A model generated the notes under the pieces. That model searched no databases, was not told the origin of the DNA, and saw nothing but the letters and a program-made list of their open reading frames with translations. From Paenibacillus sp. RUD330 (GTDB taxonomy: Bacteria; Bacillota; Bacilli; Paenibacillales; Paenibacillaceae): a stretch of 64,000 nt of DNA. The DNA lies in NCBI RefSeq assembly GCF_002243345.2, contig NZ_CP022655.2:4280501-4344500 (forward strand), written 5' to 3'. The translations under genes were made by a program, and so were the position numbers. Below are positions 36,213 through 45,297 of this stretch, piece after piece (position 1 is the stretch's first letter; every line of letters starts with the position of its first letter).

Positions 36213-37979
36213 TTATTTGGAATCCTCGACCCACCATTTGTTGATCCCGAAGAAGTAACCATAGGACAGAGCAGCTACAGGAGCGTCTTCTGCTGCGTAT
36301 TTCACGCGTGGTCCAAGAACTTCAGGCGTACCATATTGGTACAAGAAGACATAAGGAAGGTTGGTGGAAATTTGTTGAGCGACTTGCTTGTAAATTTCTT
36401 TACGTTTCTCTTGATCCGTCGTGGAGTAGCCGTCCACCCACAGCTTGTCCAGCGTCGGGTTGTTGTACCAGCCGGAGTTTTGACCGTTCGGCGGGAAGTA
36501 TTTGGACGAGAAGATCGACTCGCTGTCCGGATCCGGACTATTGAGCGACCACGAAAGCAGGATCGCCTGGAATTTGCCCGGATTGATGTTTTGCTCGATC
36601 CAGGAAGAGAAGTCGATTGCTTTCGGCGTTACAGTGATTCCAACAGCTTTCAGGTTGTCCTGAATGACGGCGGATACAGCTTCGCGGCGGCTGTTGCCGG
36701 CATTGTATTGAAGCTCGAACTCGAATTTCTGACCGTTTTTGGACAGAATTCCCGTTTTCGGATCTGCAACCCAGCCATCTTCAGCAAGCAGGGCTTTCGA
36801 TTTTTCTACATCATAGTTGTAGGTGACCGCGTCTGCGCCCGGATCAGCCCATGTGCCTGGCAGGAACGGCGCGTTCAGAGCTTGCCCTGTGCCTTTCAGG
36901 ACATTGTCGAGAATGCCTTGACGGTTCAGGGCATAAGCGATCGCTTGACGGGTTTTTTCGCCGGCGAACGGAGAGTCTTTGCCTCCCCAGTTCATTTTGT
37001 TGAAGTTGAAGCTCATGTACTCGTACAGCGGGCCCGGAGCAAGCAGGACGTTCAGGCCTTTTGCTTTGACGGCTTCAACCTGGGTGACCGGAATGCCGCT
37101 GACCATATCGATGTCGCCTTTGATGATGGCTTGTACGTTCGTGTTCTGGTCGGCGTAAATTTTGTAGATGACTTTGTCGATGTTGACGTCATTTACGTCC
37201 TTGGCCCAGTAGTTGGCATCTTTTTCGAAGCTCAGATATTGCTTTTGCTTCCATTCCGTCCATTTCCAAGGACCGTTTGTCACAGCTTTGGCAGGATCGG
37301 TGCCGAATGCGTTCTTTTCCAGCTCTTTAAGCGGAATGTCCTTCAGAACATGGGAAGGAACGATGCTGGAGACCAGTACGTTGATGAATGGAGCGTAGAC
37401 GGATTTCAAGGTAATCTTAGCCGTTTGCGGATCGATTACTTCAACTTTATCCACCTTGTCGTAGGAGCTGATGCCAGGGGAAGCAGCTTCCGGGTTCTTT
37501 AGGGTGTCGAACGTATAAGCGATGTCGTCTGCCGTTACCGGCTGGCCATCGTTCCATTTCGCATTGGCTTTCAGCTTGACGGTGTAAGTCTTGCTGTCTT
37601 CCGAAATTTCCGGAAGGCTTTCGAGCAGGGACCAAGGCTGTGCTACGATGTTGCCGTCCTTGTCATAGTCCAGAAGGTTGGAATACATAAAGTAAGCCGC
37701 ATCGCCAGAAGAAGTATCGGCAACATAAATCGGGTTGGTCGTCACGATGTCGGAGAACGTTCCGACCGTCAGCGTGCCGCCCTTTTTAGGACCGGCCGGA
37801 TCCGTCGCGCCTGCGTTCGCAGCCGTGTTGTCGGTCGGTGCTGTCGATGCCGGCGTATTTGTCTTTGCGCCGGAATTGCTGTTGCTGCCGTTGTTGCTGT
37901 TGCTGGAGCAACCTGCAACCAAAACCCCCATTACGGACACACCCACGAGCAAGGTTTTCCACTTGAATGAACCTGCCAC
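36213..37979 (-). CDS. oppA: Oligopeptide-binding lipoprotein, 588 aa
   Basis: Family 5 extracellular solute-binding protein. The lipoprotein signal ends at VLVAGC (lipobox), then an Asn/Ser/Thr-rich tether, then the binding domain. GTFSDIVTTNPIYVADTSS, WSLLESLPEISEDSKTYTVKL and WNDGQPVTADDIAYTFDTL are typical for peptide-binding proteins. Captures peptides outside the cell for oppBCDF. The start is GTG with AGGAGG eight bases before it; an upstream TTG in frame is less good. Upstream region has CodY-like and CRE-like sites. Confidence 0.93.
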   Translation of the reverse strand: MAGSFKWKTLLVGVSVMGVLVAGCSSNSNNGSNSNSGAKTNTPASTAPTDNTAANAGATDPAGPKKGGTLTVGTFSDIVTTNPIYVADTSSGDAAYFMYSNLLDYDKDGNIVAQPWSLLESLPEISEDSKTYTVKLKANAKWNDGQPVTADDIAYTFDTLKNPEAASPGISSYDKVDKVEVIDPQTAKITLKSVYAPFINVLVSSIVPSHVLKDIPLKELEKNAFGTDPAKAVTNGPWKWTEWKQKQYLSFEKDANYWAKDVNDVNIDKVIYKIYADQNTNVQAIIKGDIDMVSGIPVTQVEAVKAKGLNVLLAPGPLYEYMSFNFNKMNWGGKDSPFAGEKTRQAIAYALNRQGILDNVLKGTGQALNAPFLPGTWADPGADAVTYNYDVEKSKALLAEDGWVADPKTGILSKNGQKFEFELQYNAGNSRREAVSAVIQDNLKAVGITVTPKAIDFSSWIEQNINPGKFQAILLSWSLNSPDPDSESIFSSKYFPPNGQNSGWYNNPTLDKLWVDGYSTTDQEKRKEIYKQVAQQISTNLPYVFLYQYGTPEVLGPRVKYAAEDAPVAALSYGYFFGINKWWVEDSK

Positions 37980-38027
37980 TCCACATTCCTCCTTGGCTCT
38001 AGCCAAAACATGTCATTTCCGGTTCCA

Positions 38028-38036
38028 ATTGTAGCA
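38028..38036 (-). promoter_or_regulatory. Candidate oppA promoter (extended -10)
   Basis: Minus-strand TGCTACAAT: a TACAAT hexamer with TG one base upstream, about 50 bases before the GTG start. The -35 is poor, as is common with an extended -10. Confidence 0.5.
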
Positions 38037-38059
38037 CGGTTTTTAACGTCCGAATATAG

Positions 38060-38074
38060 ATTGTTCTGAAAATA
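38060..38074 (-). promoter_or_regulatory. CodY-box-like site upstream of oppA
   Basis: TATTTTCAGAACAAT matches the CodY consensus AATTTTCWGAAAATT at 12 of 15 positions and lies just upstream of the candidate oppA promoter. CodY represses peptide transporter operons in Bacillus when amino acids are plentiful. Whether this organism uses the same box is inferred. Confidence 0.45.
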
Positions 38075-38121
38075 ATTAAAATTTTATTAACTGCATAATT
38101 ATTCATAGATTCTTTTTATGG

Positions 38122-38135
38122 GGGGAGCGCTTACA
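38122..38135. promoter_or_regulatory. CRE-like site upstream of oppA
   Basis: GGGGAGCGCTTACA matches TGNAARCGNWWWCA at 12 of 14 positions, with a perfect right half. Possible CcpA operator. Confidence 0.35.
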
Positions 38136-38426
38136 ATCAAGCCGCTGTAAGGTCCGTGGCATCTTTAAAAAGGGAAGTAGAATTGTAGATAGTATGCGTT
38201 TTAGGGGATAAACAAACAAAATGTCTCAAAAAACGGGATTTTTTTTACCATTCGAAACTAGTCTGGGAGTGAGCTTTAAACCATTATTTTTTCCAATACT
38301 TTTTTATGATTTTCATTGTTTTTTGATGCAACGCTTTAACGCAATATATAATTAATACGTTAAACAATAATTGCGCTTCATTGGAATTATTTTCCCTTTC
38401 CGACGCCTGAACCCGTCCTCCCGACA
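38136..38426. other. AT-rich intergenic region
   Basis: About 290 bases between the oppA control region and the M42 gene terminator. Very AT-rich with many A and T runs. No open frame with a ribosome site; nothing structured seen. Confidence 0.45.
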
Positions 38427-38466
38427 GCAAAAAAGCCATCTCCGCAAGAAGGGGAGACGGCTTTCC
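38427..38466 (-). terminator. Terminator of the M42 peptidase gene
   Basis: On the minus strand AAAGCC.TCTCC pairs GGAGA.GGCTTT around a nine-base loop, followed by TTTTTT, just after the stop codon of the peptidase gene. Confidence 0.85.
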
Positions 38467-38477
38467 GACATAGGGGA

Positions 38478-39548
38478 CTATTGATCTAGAATGGATTCAA
38501 AAGCGCTCTTGTCGAGCTTCTGCACGAGCGCGAACAAAAGCTCCTTGGCCGCCGCATAATCATCGATATGCATGATGGATGCCGCCGTATGGATATACCG
38601 CGCCGGCAGGCCTATGACCGCAGAAGGCACTCCGATGCCGGAGAGATGGACCTGACCCGCATCGGTTCCGCCTTGGGAGAAGTAATACTGGTAACGGATG
38701 TTGCCTTCCTCGGCCGTCTCGCGGATGAATTCGGCGAGGCCTCTGTGCGTGATCATGCCGGGATCCTGGATGCGCAGAAGGGCTCCCTTGCCCAGCTGTC
38801 CCATCGCATTGCGGTCTCCGGTCGCATCCGCCGCGGGACTGGCGTCCAGCGCCAGGAACAGATCGGGCTGAACGAGATTCGCCGCCGTGCGGGCTCCCCT
38901 GAGGCCGACCTCCTCCTGCACGGTCGCTCCGGCATAGATGACGTTCGGATGCTTCTTGCCCTTCAGCTCGCGGGCAAGCTCGATCGCGAGCCCGACCCCG
39001 TAGCGGTTGTCCCAAGCCTTGGCCATGATTTTCTTGGGATTCGCCATCGGCGTGAACGGACATACCGGCACGATCGCCTGTCCGGGCCGGATGCCGTAGG
39101 AGAATGCTTCCTCCCGGCTGTCGGCGCCGATATCGATGAACATCGACTTCACGTCGACGACCTTGCTGCGGGAAGCGTCGTCCAGCAGATGCGGCGGCGT
39201 CGAGCCGATGACCCCGATGACCGGCCCGTTGTCGGACACGATCTCCATGCGCTGGGCCAGCATCGTCTGGGCGTTCCAGCCGCCCAGCGTGACGAATTTG
39301 ATCATGCCGTTGTCCGTAATGGCCGAAACCATGAGCCCGACCTCGTCCATATGCCCGGCCACCATGATCCGCGGCCCCTGCTCGTCGCCGCGGAGAACGC
39401 CGAAGATGCTGCCCAGGCGGTCGCGCACAAGCTCGTCCGTGAAGGCGGCCAGCTGGCTTTCCACATAGTTGCGCAGCTCCTTCTCATGGCCGGGAACGGC
39501 GCGCATCTCCGTCAAAGTCCGGAACAGTTCAAGCGTTTCTTCATTCAT
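38478..39548 (-). CDS. M42-family metallo-aminopeptidase, 356 aa
   Basis: A cytoplasmic di-zinc aminopeptidase of the glutamyl aminopeptidase/YsdC/FrvX type, trimming peptides. Metal and catalytic segments in order are [31 protein letters not shown] (catalytic Glu), ALDASPAAD, and the ARYIHT His near the end. Length is normal. AGGAGG lies nine bases before the ATG. It follows the histidine kinase gene by 72 bases and ends in a strong terminator; a functional pairing with the nearby oppABCDF peptide importer is plausible but they are separate transcripts. Confidence 0.92.
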   Translation of the reverse strand: MNEETLELFRTLTEMRAVPGHEKELRNYVESQLAAFTDELVRDRLGSIFGVLRGDEQGPRIMVAGHMDEVGLMVSAITDNGMIKFVTLGGWNAQTMLAQRMEIVSDNGPVIGVIGSTPPHLLDDASRSKVVDVKSMFIDIGADSREEAFSYGIRPGQAIVPVCPFTPMANPKKIMAKAWDNRYGVGLAIELARELKGKKHPNVIYAGATVQEEVGLRGARTAANLVQPDLFLALDASPAADATGDRNAMGQLGKGALLRIQDPGMITHRGLAEFIRETAEEGNIRYQYYFSQGGTDAGQVHLSGIGVPSAVIGLPARYIHTAASIMHIDDYAAAKELLFALVQKLDKSAFESILDQ

Positions 39549-39620
39549 CTTTCCTTGCCTCCTGATAACAGCAGAATGATTCCAGTATACCTGATTCGCC
39601 GCGGCATGCCCACGCGCGCA

Positions 39621-41438
39621 TCATCCATGCCGCTCCTGCAGCGGATGATCGGGCGCATCGAGGCTTCTTCGTGCCGGAATTCGGATCCGGATCGCCGTCC
39701 CTTGCCCACCCATCCCGGTTTCGATCGAAATCCCGTAGCTCTCTCCATAATAGAGGCGGATCCGCTCATGCACGTTGCGGATGCCATAGCCTTGCCGGCT
39801 GCGCCCTGTTTCCCTGAGCAGCTCCTCCGCCAGGCCGCCAGGCATCCCGATTCCATCGTCGGCCACCTTGAATTCGATGACGGGATGAATGCCTGTCTTG
39901 AGCTCCGCGGATATCGAGATTGTAATCCGGTCACCCTTCCAGGCATGCTCCAGCGCATTTTCCACGAACGGCTGGAGAATCAGTTTGATCGTCATGTAAC
40001 CGAGCAGCCGCTCGTCCCACTGATAGCCGACTGCGACGCGGTCGCCGTATTTGACCTGCTGGATGGCGAGGTAAGCCTGGATCTGATCCAGCTCGTCCGC
40101 CGCAGGAATGATGGTTTTCCCGTCGTTGAGCGACATCCGGTAGAAGCGGGCCAGATTCATGATCATCTGATGCTGCTTGTCCACTTCGCCGAACTTCGCC
40201 AGCCTGCTGATCGATGAGAGGGTATTGTAGAGGAAATGCGGATTGATCTGCGCCTGCAGCGTCTCGAGCTCCGCCTCTTTTTTGCGCAGCTTCGTCAGGT
40301 ACACCTCCTGGATGAGGTTGTCCGTCTGTGCGCCGAGTTCGTTGAGGGCATCTGCGATCATGGAATACTCGTCCTGGCCTCTGTACTGGATCCGTCGGCG
40401 ATAATCGCCCCGGCGGAACGACTGGAGGACCGAGATGACCTTGCCGATCCGCTTCGTGAACGCGCGCGTGACGAACAGGGCGACGCCGATGATCGCCACC
40501 ATGCTGATGCCGCAGACGAGCACGGTGAGCCAGGTGATTTTGCGGGCATCGGCCTGCAGGACCTCCTCCGGAATGACCGCGATCAAGCTGTACTGGAGCC
40601 CCGGCAAAGGCTCGCGGATGACAAGGCTGCCCCTGCCGGCTTCCTCCGCTCCTGACGCAGGGGCAGGCGCTTGGACTTTATCGATATCCATCCCCGAAGC
40701 ATGCAGCACCTTGCCGACTTCATCCACAATATAGAGGCGGCTGCCGGGCATGATTTTCTTGGCGTCCACGCTGTCGAACAAATCGTTGAAATAGACGCTG
40801 ATCCGGACCAGGCCGAGCTCCTTCAGATCGGATGGCGTGTAGGTATCCACAATCCGGCGGATCAGCGAGATCCTTCCGAACTTGGCGTCGTCTCCGATCT
40901 GGACCCACTTCATCGTCACGTCGTACTGCTCTTTCGGAAGGGACTTGTACCATCCCTCCCCCTGGATGCGGGACAGATGGAGGATTTCAAAGGAACGGTT
41001 GTTGGACTTGAGAATATCCTCGCCGTCCTTGCTCAGATCATAGATCTCGTTGTACACCTCGTTCTTGATGTACACCGACATTCTCATGCTGCGGTCCGTG
41101 GAATTGATCGCTTCCCAGAATTTCGGCAGCAGCACCTTCTTGGTCGCGTCGTAGTTGGCCCAGCCCTCTTCCTTGCTCTTGAGCGCCCTGACCAGCATGC
41201 TGTCCTGGTAGAGCATGTCGGTGATGCGGACGGTATCGTCGATCCGGTAGCGGACGTTGTCCTCCATCTGCCTTAGAGTGCCGCGGATGTTGTTCTCCGT
41301 CTGGGAGCGTACGGAGCCGACCATGATGGAATTCGCGATCCAGCCGAGCAGGGCCAGAGGAACCATCGTAAGAAGCACATAAGACGCGAACAGCTTCATG
41401 CCGAGCGGAATGAATCCCCTCTGCCGCCTGCCTTTCAT
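39621..41438 (-). CDS. YesM-type sensor histidine kinase, 605 aa
   Basis: Two membrane spans (about 14-37 and 300-322) enclose an extracellular sensor of ~260 residues (dCache-like length), then HAMP, then the His_kinase domain with QINPHFLYNTLSSI (phospho-acceptor His) and an ATPase domain with PFVENALEHAWKG (N box) and DDGIGMPGG and GYGIRNVHERI (G boxes). It phosphorylates the adjacent YesN-like regulator; together such pairs control neighbouring carbohydrate ABC operons in Paenibacillus. ATGA overlap with the regulator gene. Confidence 0.93.
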   Translation of the reverse strand: MKGRRQRGFIPLGMKLFASYVLLTMVPLALLGWIANSIMVGSVRSQTENNIRGTLRQMEDNVRYRIDDTVRITDMLYQDSMLVRALKSKEEGWANYDATKKVLLPKFWEAINSTDRSMRMSVYIKNEVYNEIYDLSKDGEDILKSNNRSFEILHLSRIQGEGWYKSLPKEQYDVTMKWVQIGDDAKFGRISLIRRIVDTYTPSDLKELGLVRISVYFNDLFDSVDAKKIMPGSRLYIVDEVGKVLHASGMDIDKVQAPAPASGAEEAGRGSLVIREPLPGLQYSLIAVIPEEVLQADARKITWLTVLVCGISMVAIIGVALFVTRAFTKRIGKVISVLQSFRRGDYRRRIQYRGQDEYSMIADALNELGAQTDNLIQEVYLTKLRKKEAELETLQAQINPHFLYNTLSSISRLAKFGEVDKQHQMIMNLARFYRMSLNDGKTIIPAADELDQIQAYLAIQQVKYGDRVAVGYQWDERLLGYMTIKLILQPFVENALEHAWKGDRITISISAELKTGIHPVIEFKVADDGIGMPGGLAEELLRETGRSRQGYGIRNVHERIRLYYGESYGISIETGMGGQGTAIRIRIPARRSLDAPDHPLQERHG

Positions 41439-42355
41439 TCCCGCCTCCTGTATTCGTTAGGCGTCACGCCGAACGTCTCCTTGAACTGACGGCTGAAATA
41501 CGGCATGTATTTATAGCCGACGCGATCCGCGATCTCATAAATCCGAAGCCGGGTCCCCCTCAGCATCTCCCCGGCGATCTTCATCTTCCGGTCGATCAGA
41601 TGCTCGCTGAAGTTGATTCCCGTCTCTTCCTTGAACAAGGCTCCCAAATAATTGGGCGAAAAAGCGAACGCATCCGCAACCTCCTTCAGCGTGATGTTCT
41701 CATGGAGGCGGCTCTCCACGTACTGGACGACTTCCGCGATCAGCCTGGCGTTTTTGGACGGCTTGGAGGAAGCCGCAGCAGGCAGGCTCTGACCCTGTTC
41801 TGTCGGCGGCTCCTGTGCCGATGGCGCTTGTGTCGGCGGCTCCTGTGCCGATGGCGCTTGTGTCGGCGGCGTCTGCGCCGATGGCTCCTGTGTCGGCGGC
41901 GGCGTCTTCATAGATGGCATCTGCGCCGATGGCATCTGCGCAGGCAGCGGCAGCCCCGACGACGCGAGTGCCGCCTTCTCCCTGTCGAGCTGGTCGGCCA
42001 GCTTGCGCAGCGCCTGCTCCAGCTCCGCATCATCCATCGGCTTGAGCACATAATCCCATGCGCGGAGCGACAAGGCCTGCTTCACGTAGTGAAAGTCCTG
42101 ATAGCCGCTCACAAAAATGACCCGAATCCGTTCATGAAGCCCGAGCGCCTTCTCGGCAAGCTCAAGGCCGGACATGCTGGGCATATGCACATCCGTCACC
42201 AGAATATCAACCGGCTCCCGGACAAGAATCTCATACGCATCGAAGCCGCTGTGCACCGCCCCGACAATCTCCAGCCCTATCGACTCCCACGGAATAAAGG
42301 TCTGCATGCCCTTCAGATCCAGCTCTTCGTCATCCACGATCAGAACCTTGTACAT
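41435..42355 (-). CDS. YesN-type AraC response regulator with Pro-rich linker, 306 aa
   Basis: A receiver domain at residues 1-120 with the phospho-acceptor Asp55 in LVTDVHMPSMSG and the conserved Lys in VLKPM. An AraC-type double HTH occupies the last ~100 residues (NITLKEVADAFAFSPNYLGALFKEETG and IYEIADRVGYKYMPYFSRQFKE). Between them lies a Pro/Ala/Gln/Ser repeat linker of about 60 residues, unusually long and repetitive for this family. GGGAGGAG precedes the ATG. It probably activates the sugar ABC operon just upstream. Confidence 0.93.
   Translation of the reverse strand: MYKVLIVDDEELDLKGMQTFIPWESIGLEIVGAVHSGFDAYEILVREPVDILVTDVHMPSMSGLELAEKALGLHERIRVIFVSGYQDFHYVKQALSLRAWDYVLKPMDDAELEQALRKLADQLDREKAALASSGLPLPAQMPSAQMPSMKTPPPTQEPSAQTPPTQAPSAQEPPTQAPSAQEPPTEQGQSLPAAASSKPSKNARLIAEVVQYVESRLHENITLKEVADAFAFSPNYLGALFKEETGINFSEHLIDRKMKIAGEMLRGTRLRIYEIADRVGYKYMPYFSRQFKETFGVTPNEYRRRE
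41801..41945 (-). repeat. 30-bp tandem repeat coding the regulator linker
   Basis: Units start at 41801, 41831 and 41861 (first two nearly identical, third diverged), then degenerate copies to 41945. They translate to QAPSAQEPPT-type units. Length is a multiple of three. Confidence 0.8.
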
Positions 42356-42477
42356 GATGTCTCCTCCCTTGCCGGCTGGCGGCATGCCCCGCCTTCTGAT
42401 CGGCAGTCCGCGCAGTCGGCGGATAAGGCATGATGGGCCGCTCCGGCCGGAATGTAGAAATTAACCGGCGGCATGAA

Positions 42478-42511
42478 GAAAAAAGTCCGCCGCCCCTCCG
42501 GGACGGCGGAC
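42478..42511 (-). terminator. Terminator between binding-protein gene and regulator gene
   Basis: On the minus strand GTCCGCCG pairs CGGCGGAC, loop of 11, followed by TTTTTTC. It separates the ABC transporter transcript from the response-regulator/kinase transcript. Confidence 0.9.
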
Positions 42512-42554
42512 CTGCTTTCAGTATAGCTTTCAAACGCATGTTTGGGGATGGAAA

Positions 42555-44267
42555 TCAGCCGTTGCTGGCAATGATCTTCTGGTTCTCATGCCATTTGTTC
42601 GTCTTGTAGTCCAGCAGCTGCTGGTAGCCGATCGCCATCGCGTCCTTGTCGGCCTTGTCGAGGATCGCCAGCACTTCCTCGTCGCTTTTCGCATACAGGG
42701 CCTTGGCGCGGGACTCGTCCCAGATCTCTTCCACGCTCGTCTGGATGATGCCTTCCTCGGAGTTCGGAGCAGGCGCGAGGTTGATGAATTCGGTCGCGTC
42801 CTTTTGCGTTTTCCACGTAATCGTGCTCTGGTACCTTGTTTCCCATGTCTTCTGGTCGTCAGGCAGAGTCGACTCGAACTTCATCTTCGATTTGTCCATG
42901 AAGGCGGAGTTGCCGACCCATTGCAGGTTGACCGTCGCGTCCATGACTTTGGTGCGGCCTTTGACATCCGTCAAATAAGTATCCTTGAAGATCGGGGAGC
43001 CTTCTTCGTCATGCCCTTCCCAATACATGCCTTCCGGTCCCCACATCAGCGTGCGGGTTCCATCCGGGCCGGTCAGCCAATCCAGGAAGGCGAAGATCTT
43101 CTCGGGATCCTTGGCGGACTTCGTGATGACGCTCACGTTCCAGCCCAGGCCCGTGTAAGTGCCGGGGAAAATCTTGTCCTTGTTCAGGCCTTCCTTGTGG
43201 ATCGGCCAGATCATGAAGTAGCCGTCGTTCGGATCGGCCTTCTTCAGCTCCGCGTCTCCGGCCGAGCCGTATTCCGTCGGGCTTGCGCCGGCAAATACGG
43301 CGACCTTGCCGGTGAACGCCTTCTCCTTGACCTGGTCCTTCTTCTGCGTCATGGCGTCGGGGCTCATGAGCTTCTCGCGGAACAGCTTGGAGTTGAAGAG
43401 CATCGACTCGCGGTAGACCGGATCCTGGAAGATCGAGGTCAGCTTGTCGCCGGTGATGGCGGCGCGGTTCCCGATGGCGGCCAGATTGGCGTCTTCGGCG
43501 AAGGCGCTGTAGATGACGTCGAGCCCCTGCCCGTCTACGGCCAGATCCGGGTTGAACGGCACGACGGTCGGGAACTTCTCCTTCACAGCCTTCAAATAGG
43601 CGTAGAAATCGTCGGTCGTTTCAAGCTTCGGCGAGCCGAGCGCTTCATAATACTTTTTATTGACCAGGTAGCCGGCGTTGCCGAACGGCTGGCTGCTGTA
43701 CCAGTTCGGGAACTGATAGATCTTGCCGTCGCTGGAGCGGAGCATGTTGATGTTCTTCTCTCCGACCCATTTCTTGAAGTTCGGATACTTGTCGATATAG
43801 TCGTCGAACGGCACCAGCATGTCGGCTTCGCGCAGCTTCTCGACATCCGCGCCCTTGTCGAGCCAGATGACGTCCGGAAGCTTGCCGGATGCGATCATCG
43901 TGTTCAGCTTCTGGGCGGCGTTGCCTCCCGACTGGATCGGCGTGACGTTGACCTTCATGTTGTCCATGATCCATTTGGAGGAGACGTCCCCTCCCCACTT
44001 GGGCATCGTATACCAATCATAGTGGCCGTACATGCTGTACTCCAGCGGCTCGCTGCCCACCTGCCAGCCGGCCGCCTCCGGCGCTGTCGACGCGTCTGGC
44101 GACGGCGCCGTCGAAGCCGCCGGCTCCGGAGAAGCGCCATTGTTCGCTGCCGATCCCGAATTGCCGCCTCCGTTGTTGCCTGAACAGCCTGCCAGCGCCG
44201 TTGCGGCTACCATGGCGAGAGCCATGCTCTTGAACGCAGTCACTTTCCATTTGCTCAACTCGTTCAT
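42555..44267 (-). CDS. LipO-type carbohydrate-binding lipoprotein, 570 aa
   Basis: Family 1 extracellular solute-binding protein of the LipO/YtcQ subgroup, longer than ordinary ones (about 540-570 aa, as here). Lipobox ALAGC follows the signal, then a Gly/Asn/Ser tether and an Ala/Pro/Ser spacer, then the binding domain (NVTPIQSGGNAAQKLNTMIASGKLPDVIW). Probably binds oligosaccharides derived from polysaccharide breakdown. The annotated ATG directly abuts AAAAGGGG; a TTG three codons later has better spacing (nine bases) and may be the true start. Last gene of the three-gene ABC operon. Confidence 0.9.
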   Translation of the reverse strand: MNELSKWKVTAFKSMALAMVAATALAGCSGNNGGGNSGSAANNGASPEPAASTAPSPDASTAPEAAGWQVGSEPLEYSMYGHYDWYTMPKWGGDVSSKWIMDNMKVNVTPIQSGGNAAQKLNTMIASGKLPDVIWLDKGADVEKLREADMLVPFDDYIDKYPNFKKWVGEKNINMLRSSDGKIYQFPNWYSSQPFGNAGYLVNKKYYEALGSPKLETTDDFYAYLKAVKEKFPTVVPFNPDLAVDGQGLDVIYSAFAEDANLAAIGNRAAITGDKLTSIFQDPVYRESMLFNSKLFREKLMSPDAMTQKKDQVKEKAFTGKVAVFAGASPTEYGSAGDAELKKADPNDGYFMIWPIHKEGLNKDKIFPGTYTGLGWNVSVITKSAKDPEKIFAFLDWLTGPDGTRTLMWGPEGMYWEGHDEEGSPIFKDTYLTDVKGRTKVMDATVNLQWVGNSAFMDKSKMKFESTLPDDQKTWETRYQSTITWKTQKDATEFINLAPAPNSEEGIIQTSVEEIWDESRAKALYAKSDEEVLAILDKADKDAMAIGYQQLLDYKTNKWHENQKIIASNG

Positions 44268-44364
44268 CCCCTTTTCCGAGCTCTAAAGTCTATATTTTAA
44301 ATGCACGGCCCGTTGCCGGGCTTGCGTGCTCTTAAAACCAATCGTCGCTGCAAGGATACCCTTC

Positions 44365-45264
44365 TCAGCCTTTCACGGCGCCGACGAGCACGCCCTTCAC
44401 GAAATAACGCTGAACGAACGGATACACGCAGATGATCGGAAGCGTGGCGACCATCATCGTCGCCATCGACAGCGATTTGCCCGTTATGGTCTTCATTGCG
44501 GACAGTCTGGCCTGCGCGGCGGAGTCGAGCTGCTGCATCTGCTCGGTCATGATGTTCGAGTTGAGTATTTGCTGCAGCTTCGTCTGGATCGGAATCAGGT
44601 TCTCGTTGTTGATGTAGATGCTCGGCATGAACCAGTCGTTCCAGTGCGAGATCGCCGTGAACAGAGCCAAGGTCGCGATGACCGGACCCGATAGAGGCAG
44701 CACGATCCGGAAGAAGGTTCCCCAGTAGCCGCAGCCGTCGATGCGCGCCGACTCGTCCAGCCCGGCCGGGAGTCCCAGGAAGAACGTGCGGAAGACGATC
44801 ATGTTCCAGACGCTGATCAGCGACGGGATGATGAATACCCAGAAGGAGTCGAACAGATGCAGGCTGCGGATCAGCAGGAAGGTCGGAATGAGGCCGCCGC
44901 TGAAATACATCGTGATGATGCAGGCGACCATGTAGAACTTGCGGCCGACAAGCTCGCTGCGCGTCATGCCGAAGGCAAATATGGCCGTGCAAAGAATGGC
45001 GGATGCGGTTCCGACAATCGTGCGGAGCACGGAGACGAGAAACGCATGGAGGATCCGGCTGTCCTGGAACACGATTTCGTAGTTTTCCAGCGTGAAGGCG
45101 CGGGGCCATACCGTTACGCCCCCCAGAGCGGTGTCCATTCCTTCATTGAAGGACACCACCACCGCGTTCCAGAACGGATACAAGCATGTGACGGAAAGCA
45201 AGACTAAAAACGTATAGATGAATCCGGTGAAAAACCGGTCGCCGTAGCTGAGTCTGATGTTCAA
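44365..45264 (-). CDS. Carbohydrate ABC transporter permease, YtcP/LplC-like, 299 aa
   Basis: Six membrane spans. FNEGMDTALGGVTVWPRAFTLENY after span one and the EAA loop DESARIDGCGYWGTFFRIVLP are typical of the YtcP/LplC permeases. AGGAGG sits nine bases before a TTG, taken as the start (residue nine of a longer open frame that begins at another TTG at 45288). It is the second gene of the operon, between its partner permease and the binding protein. Confidence 0.9.
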   Translation of the reverse strand: MNIRLSYGDRFFTGFIYTFLVLLSVTCLYPFWNAVVVSFNEGMDTALGGVTVWPRAFTLENYEIVFQDSRILHAFLVSVLRTIVGTASAILCTAIFAFGMTRSELVGRKFYMVACIITMYFSGGLIPTFLLIRSLHLFDSFWVFIIPSLISVWNMIVFRTFFLGLPAGLDESARIDGCGYWGTFFRIVLPLSGPVIATLALFTAISHWNDWFMPSIYINNENLIPIQTKLQQILNSNIMTEQMQQLDSAAQARLSAMKTITGKSLSMATMMVATLPIICVYPFVQRYFVKGVLVGAVKG

Positions 45265-45297
45265 GCCTCTCTTCCTCCTTCGATCCAAGATGTCATC

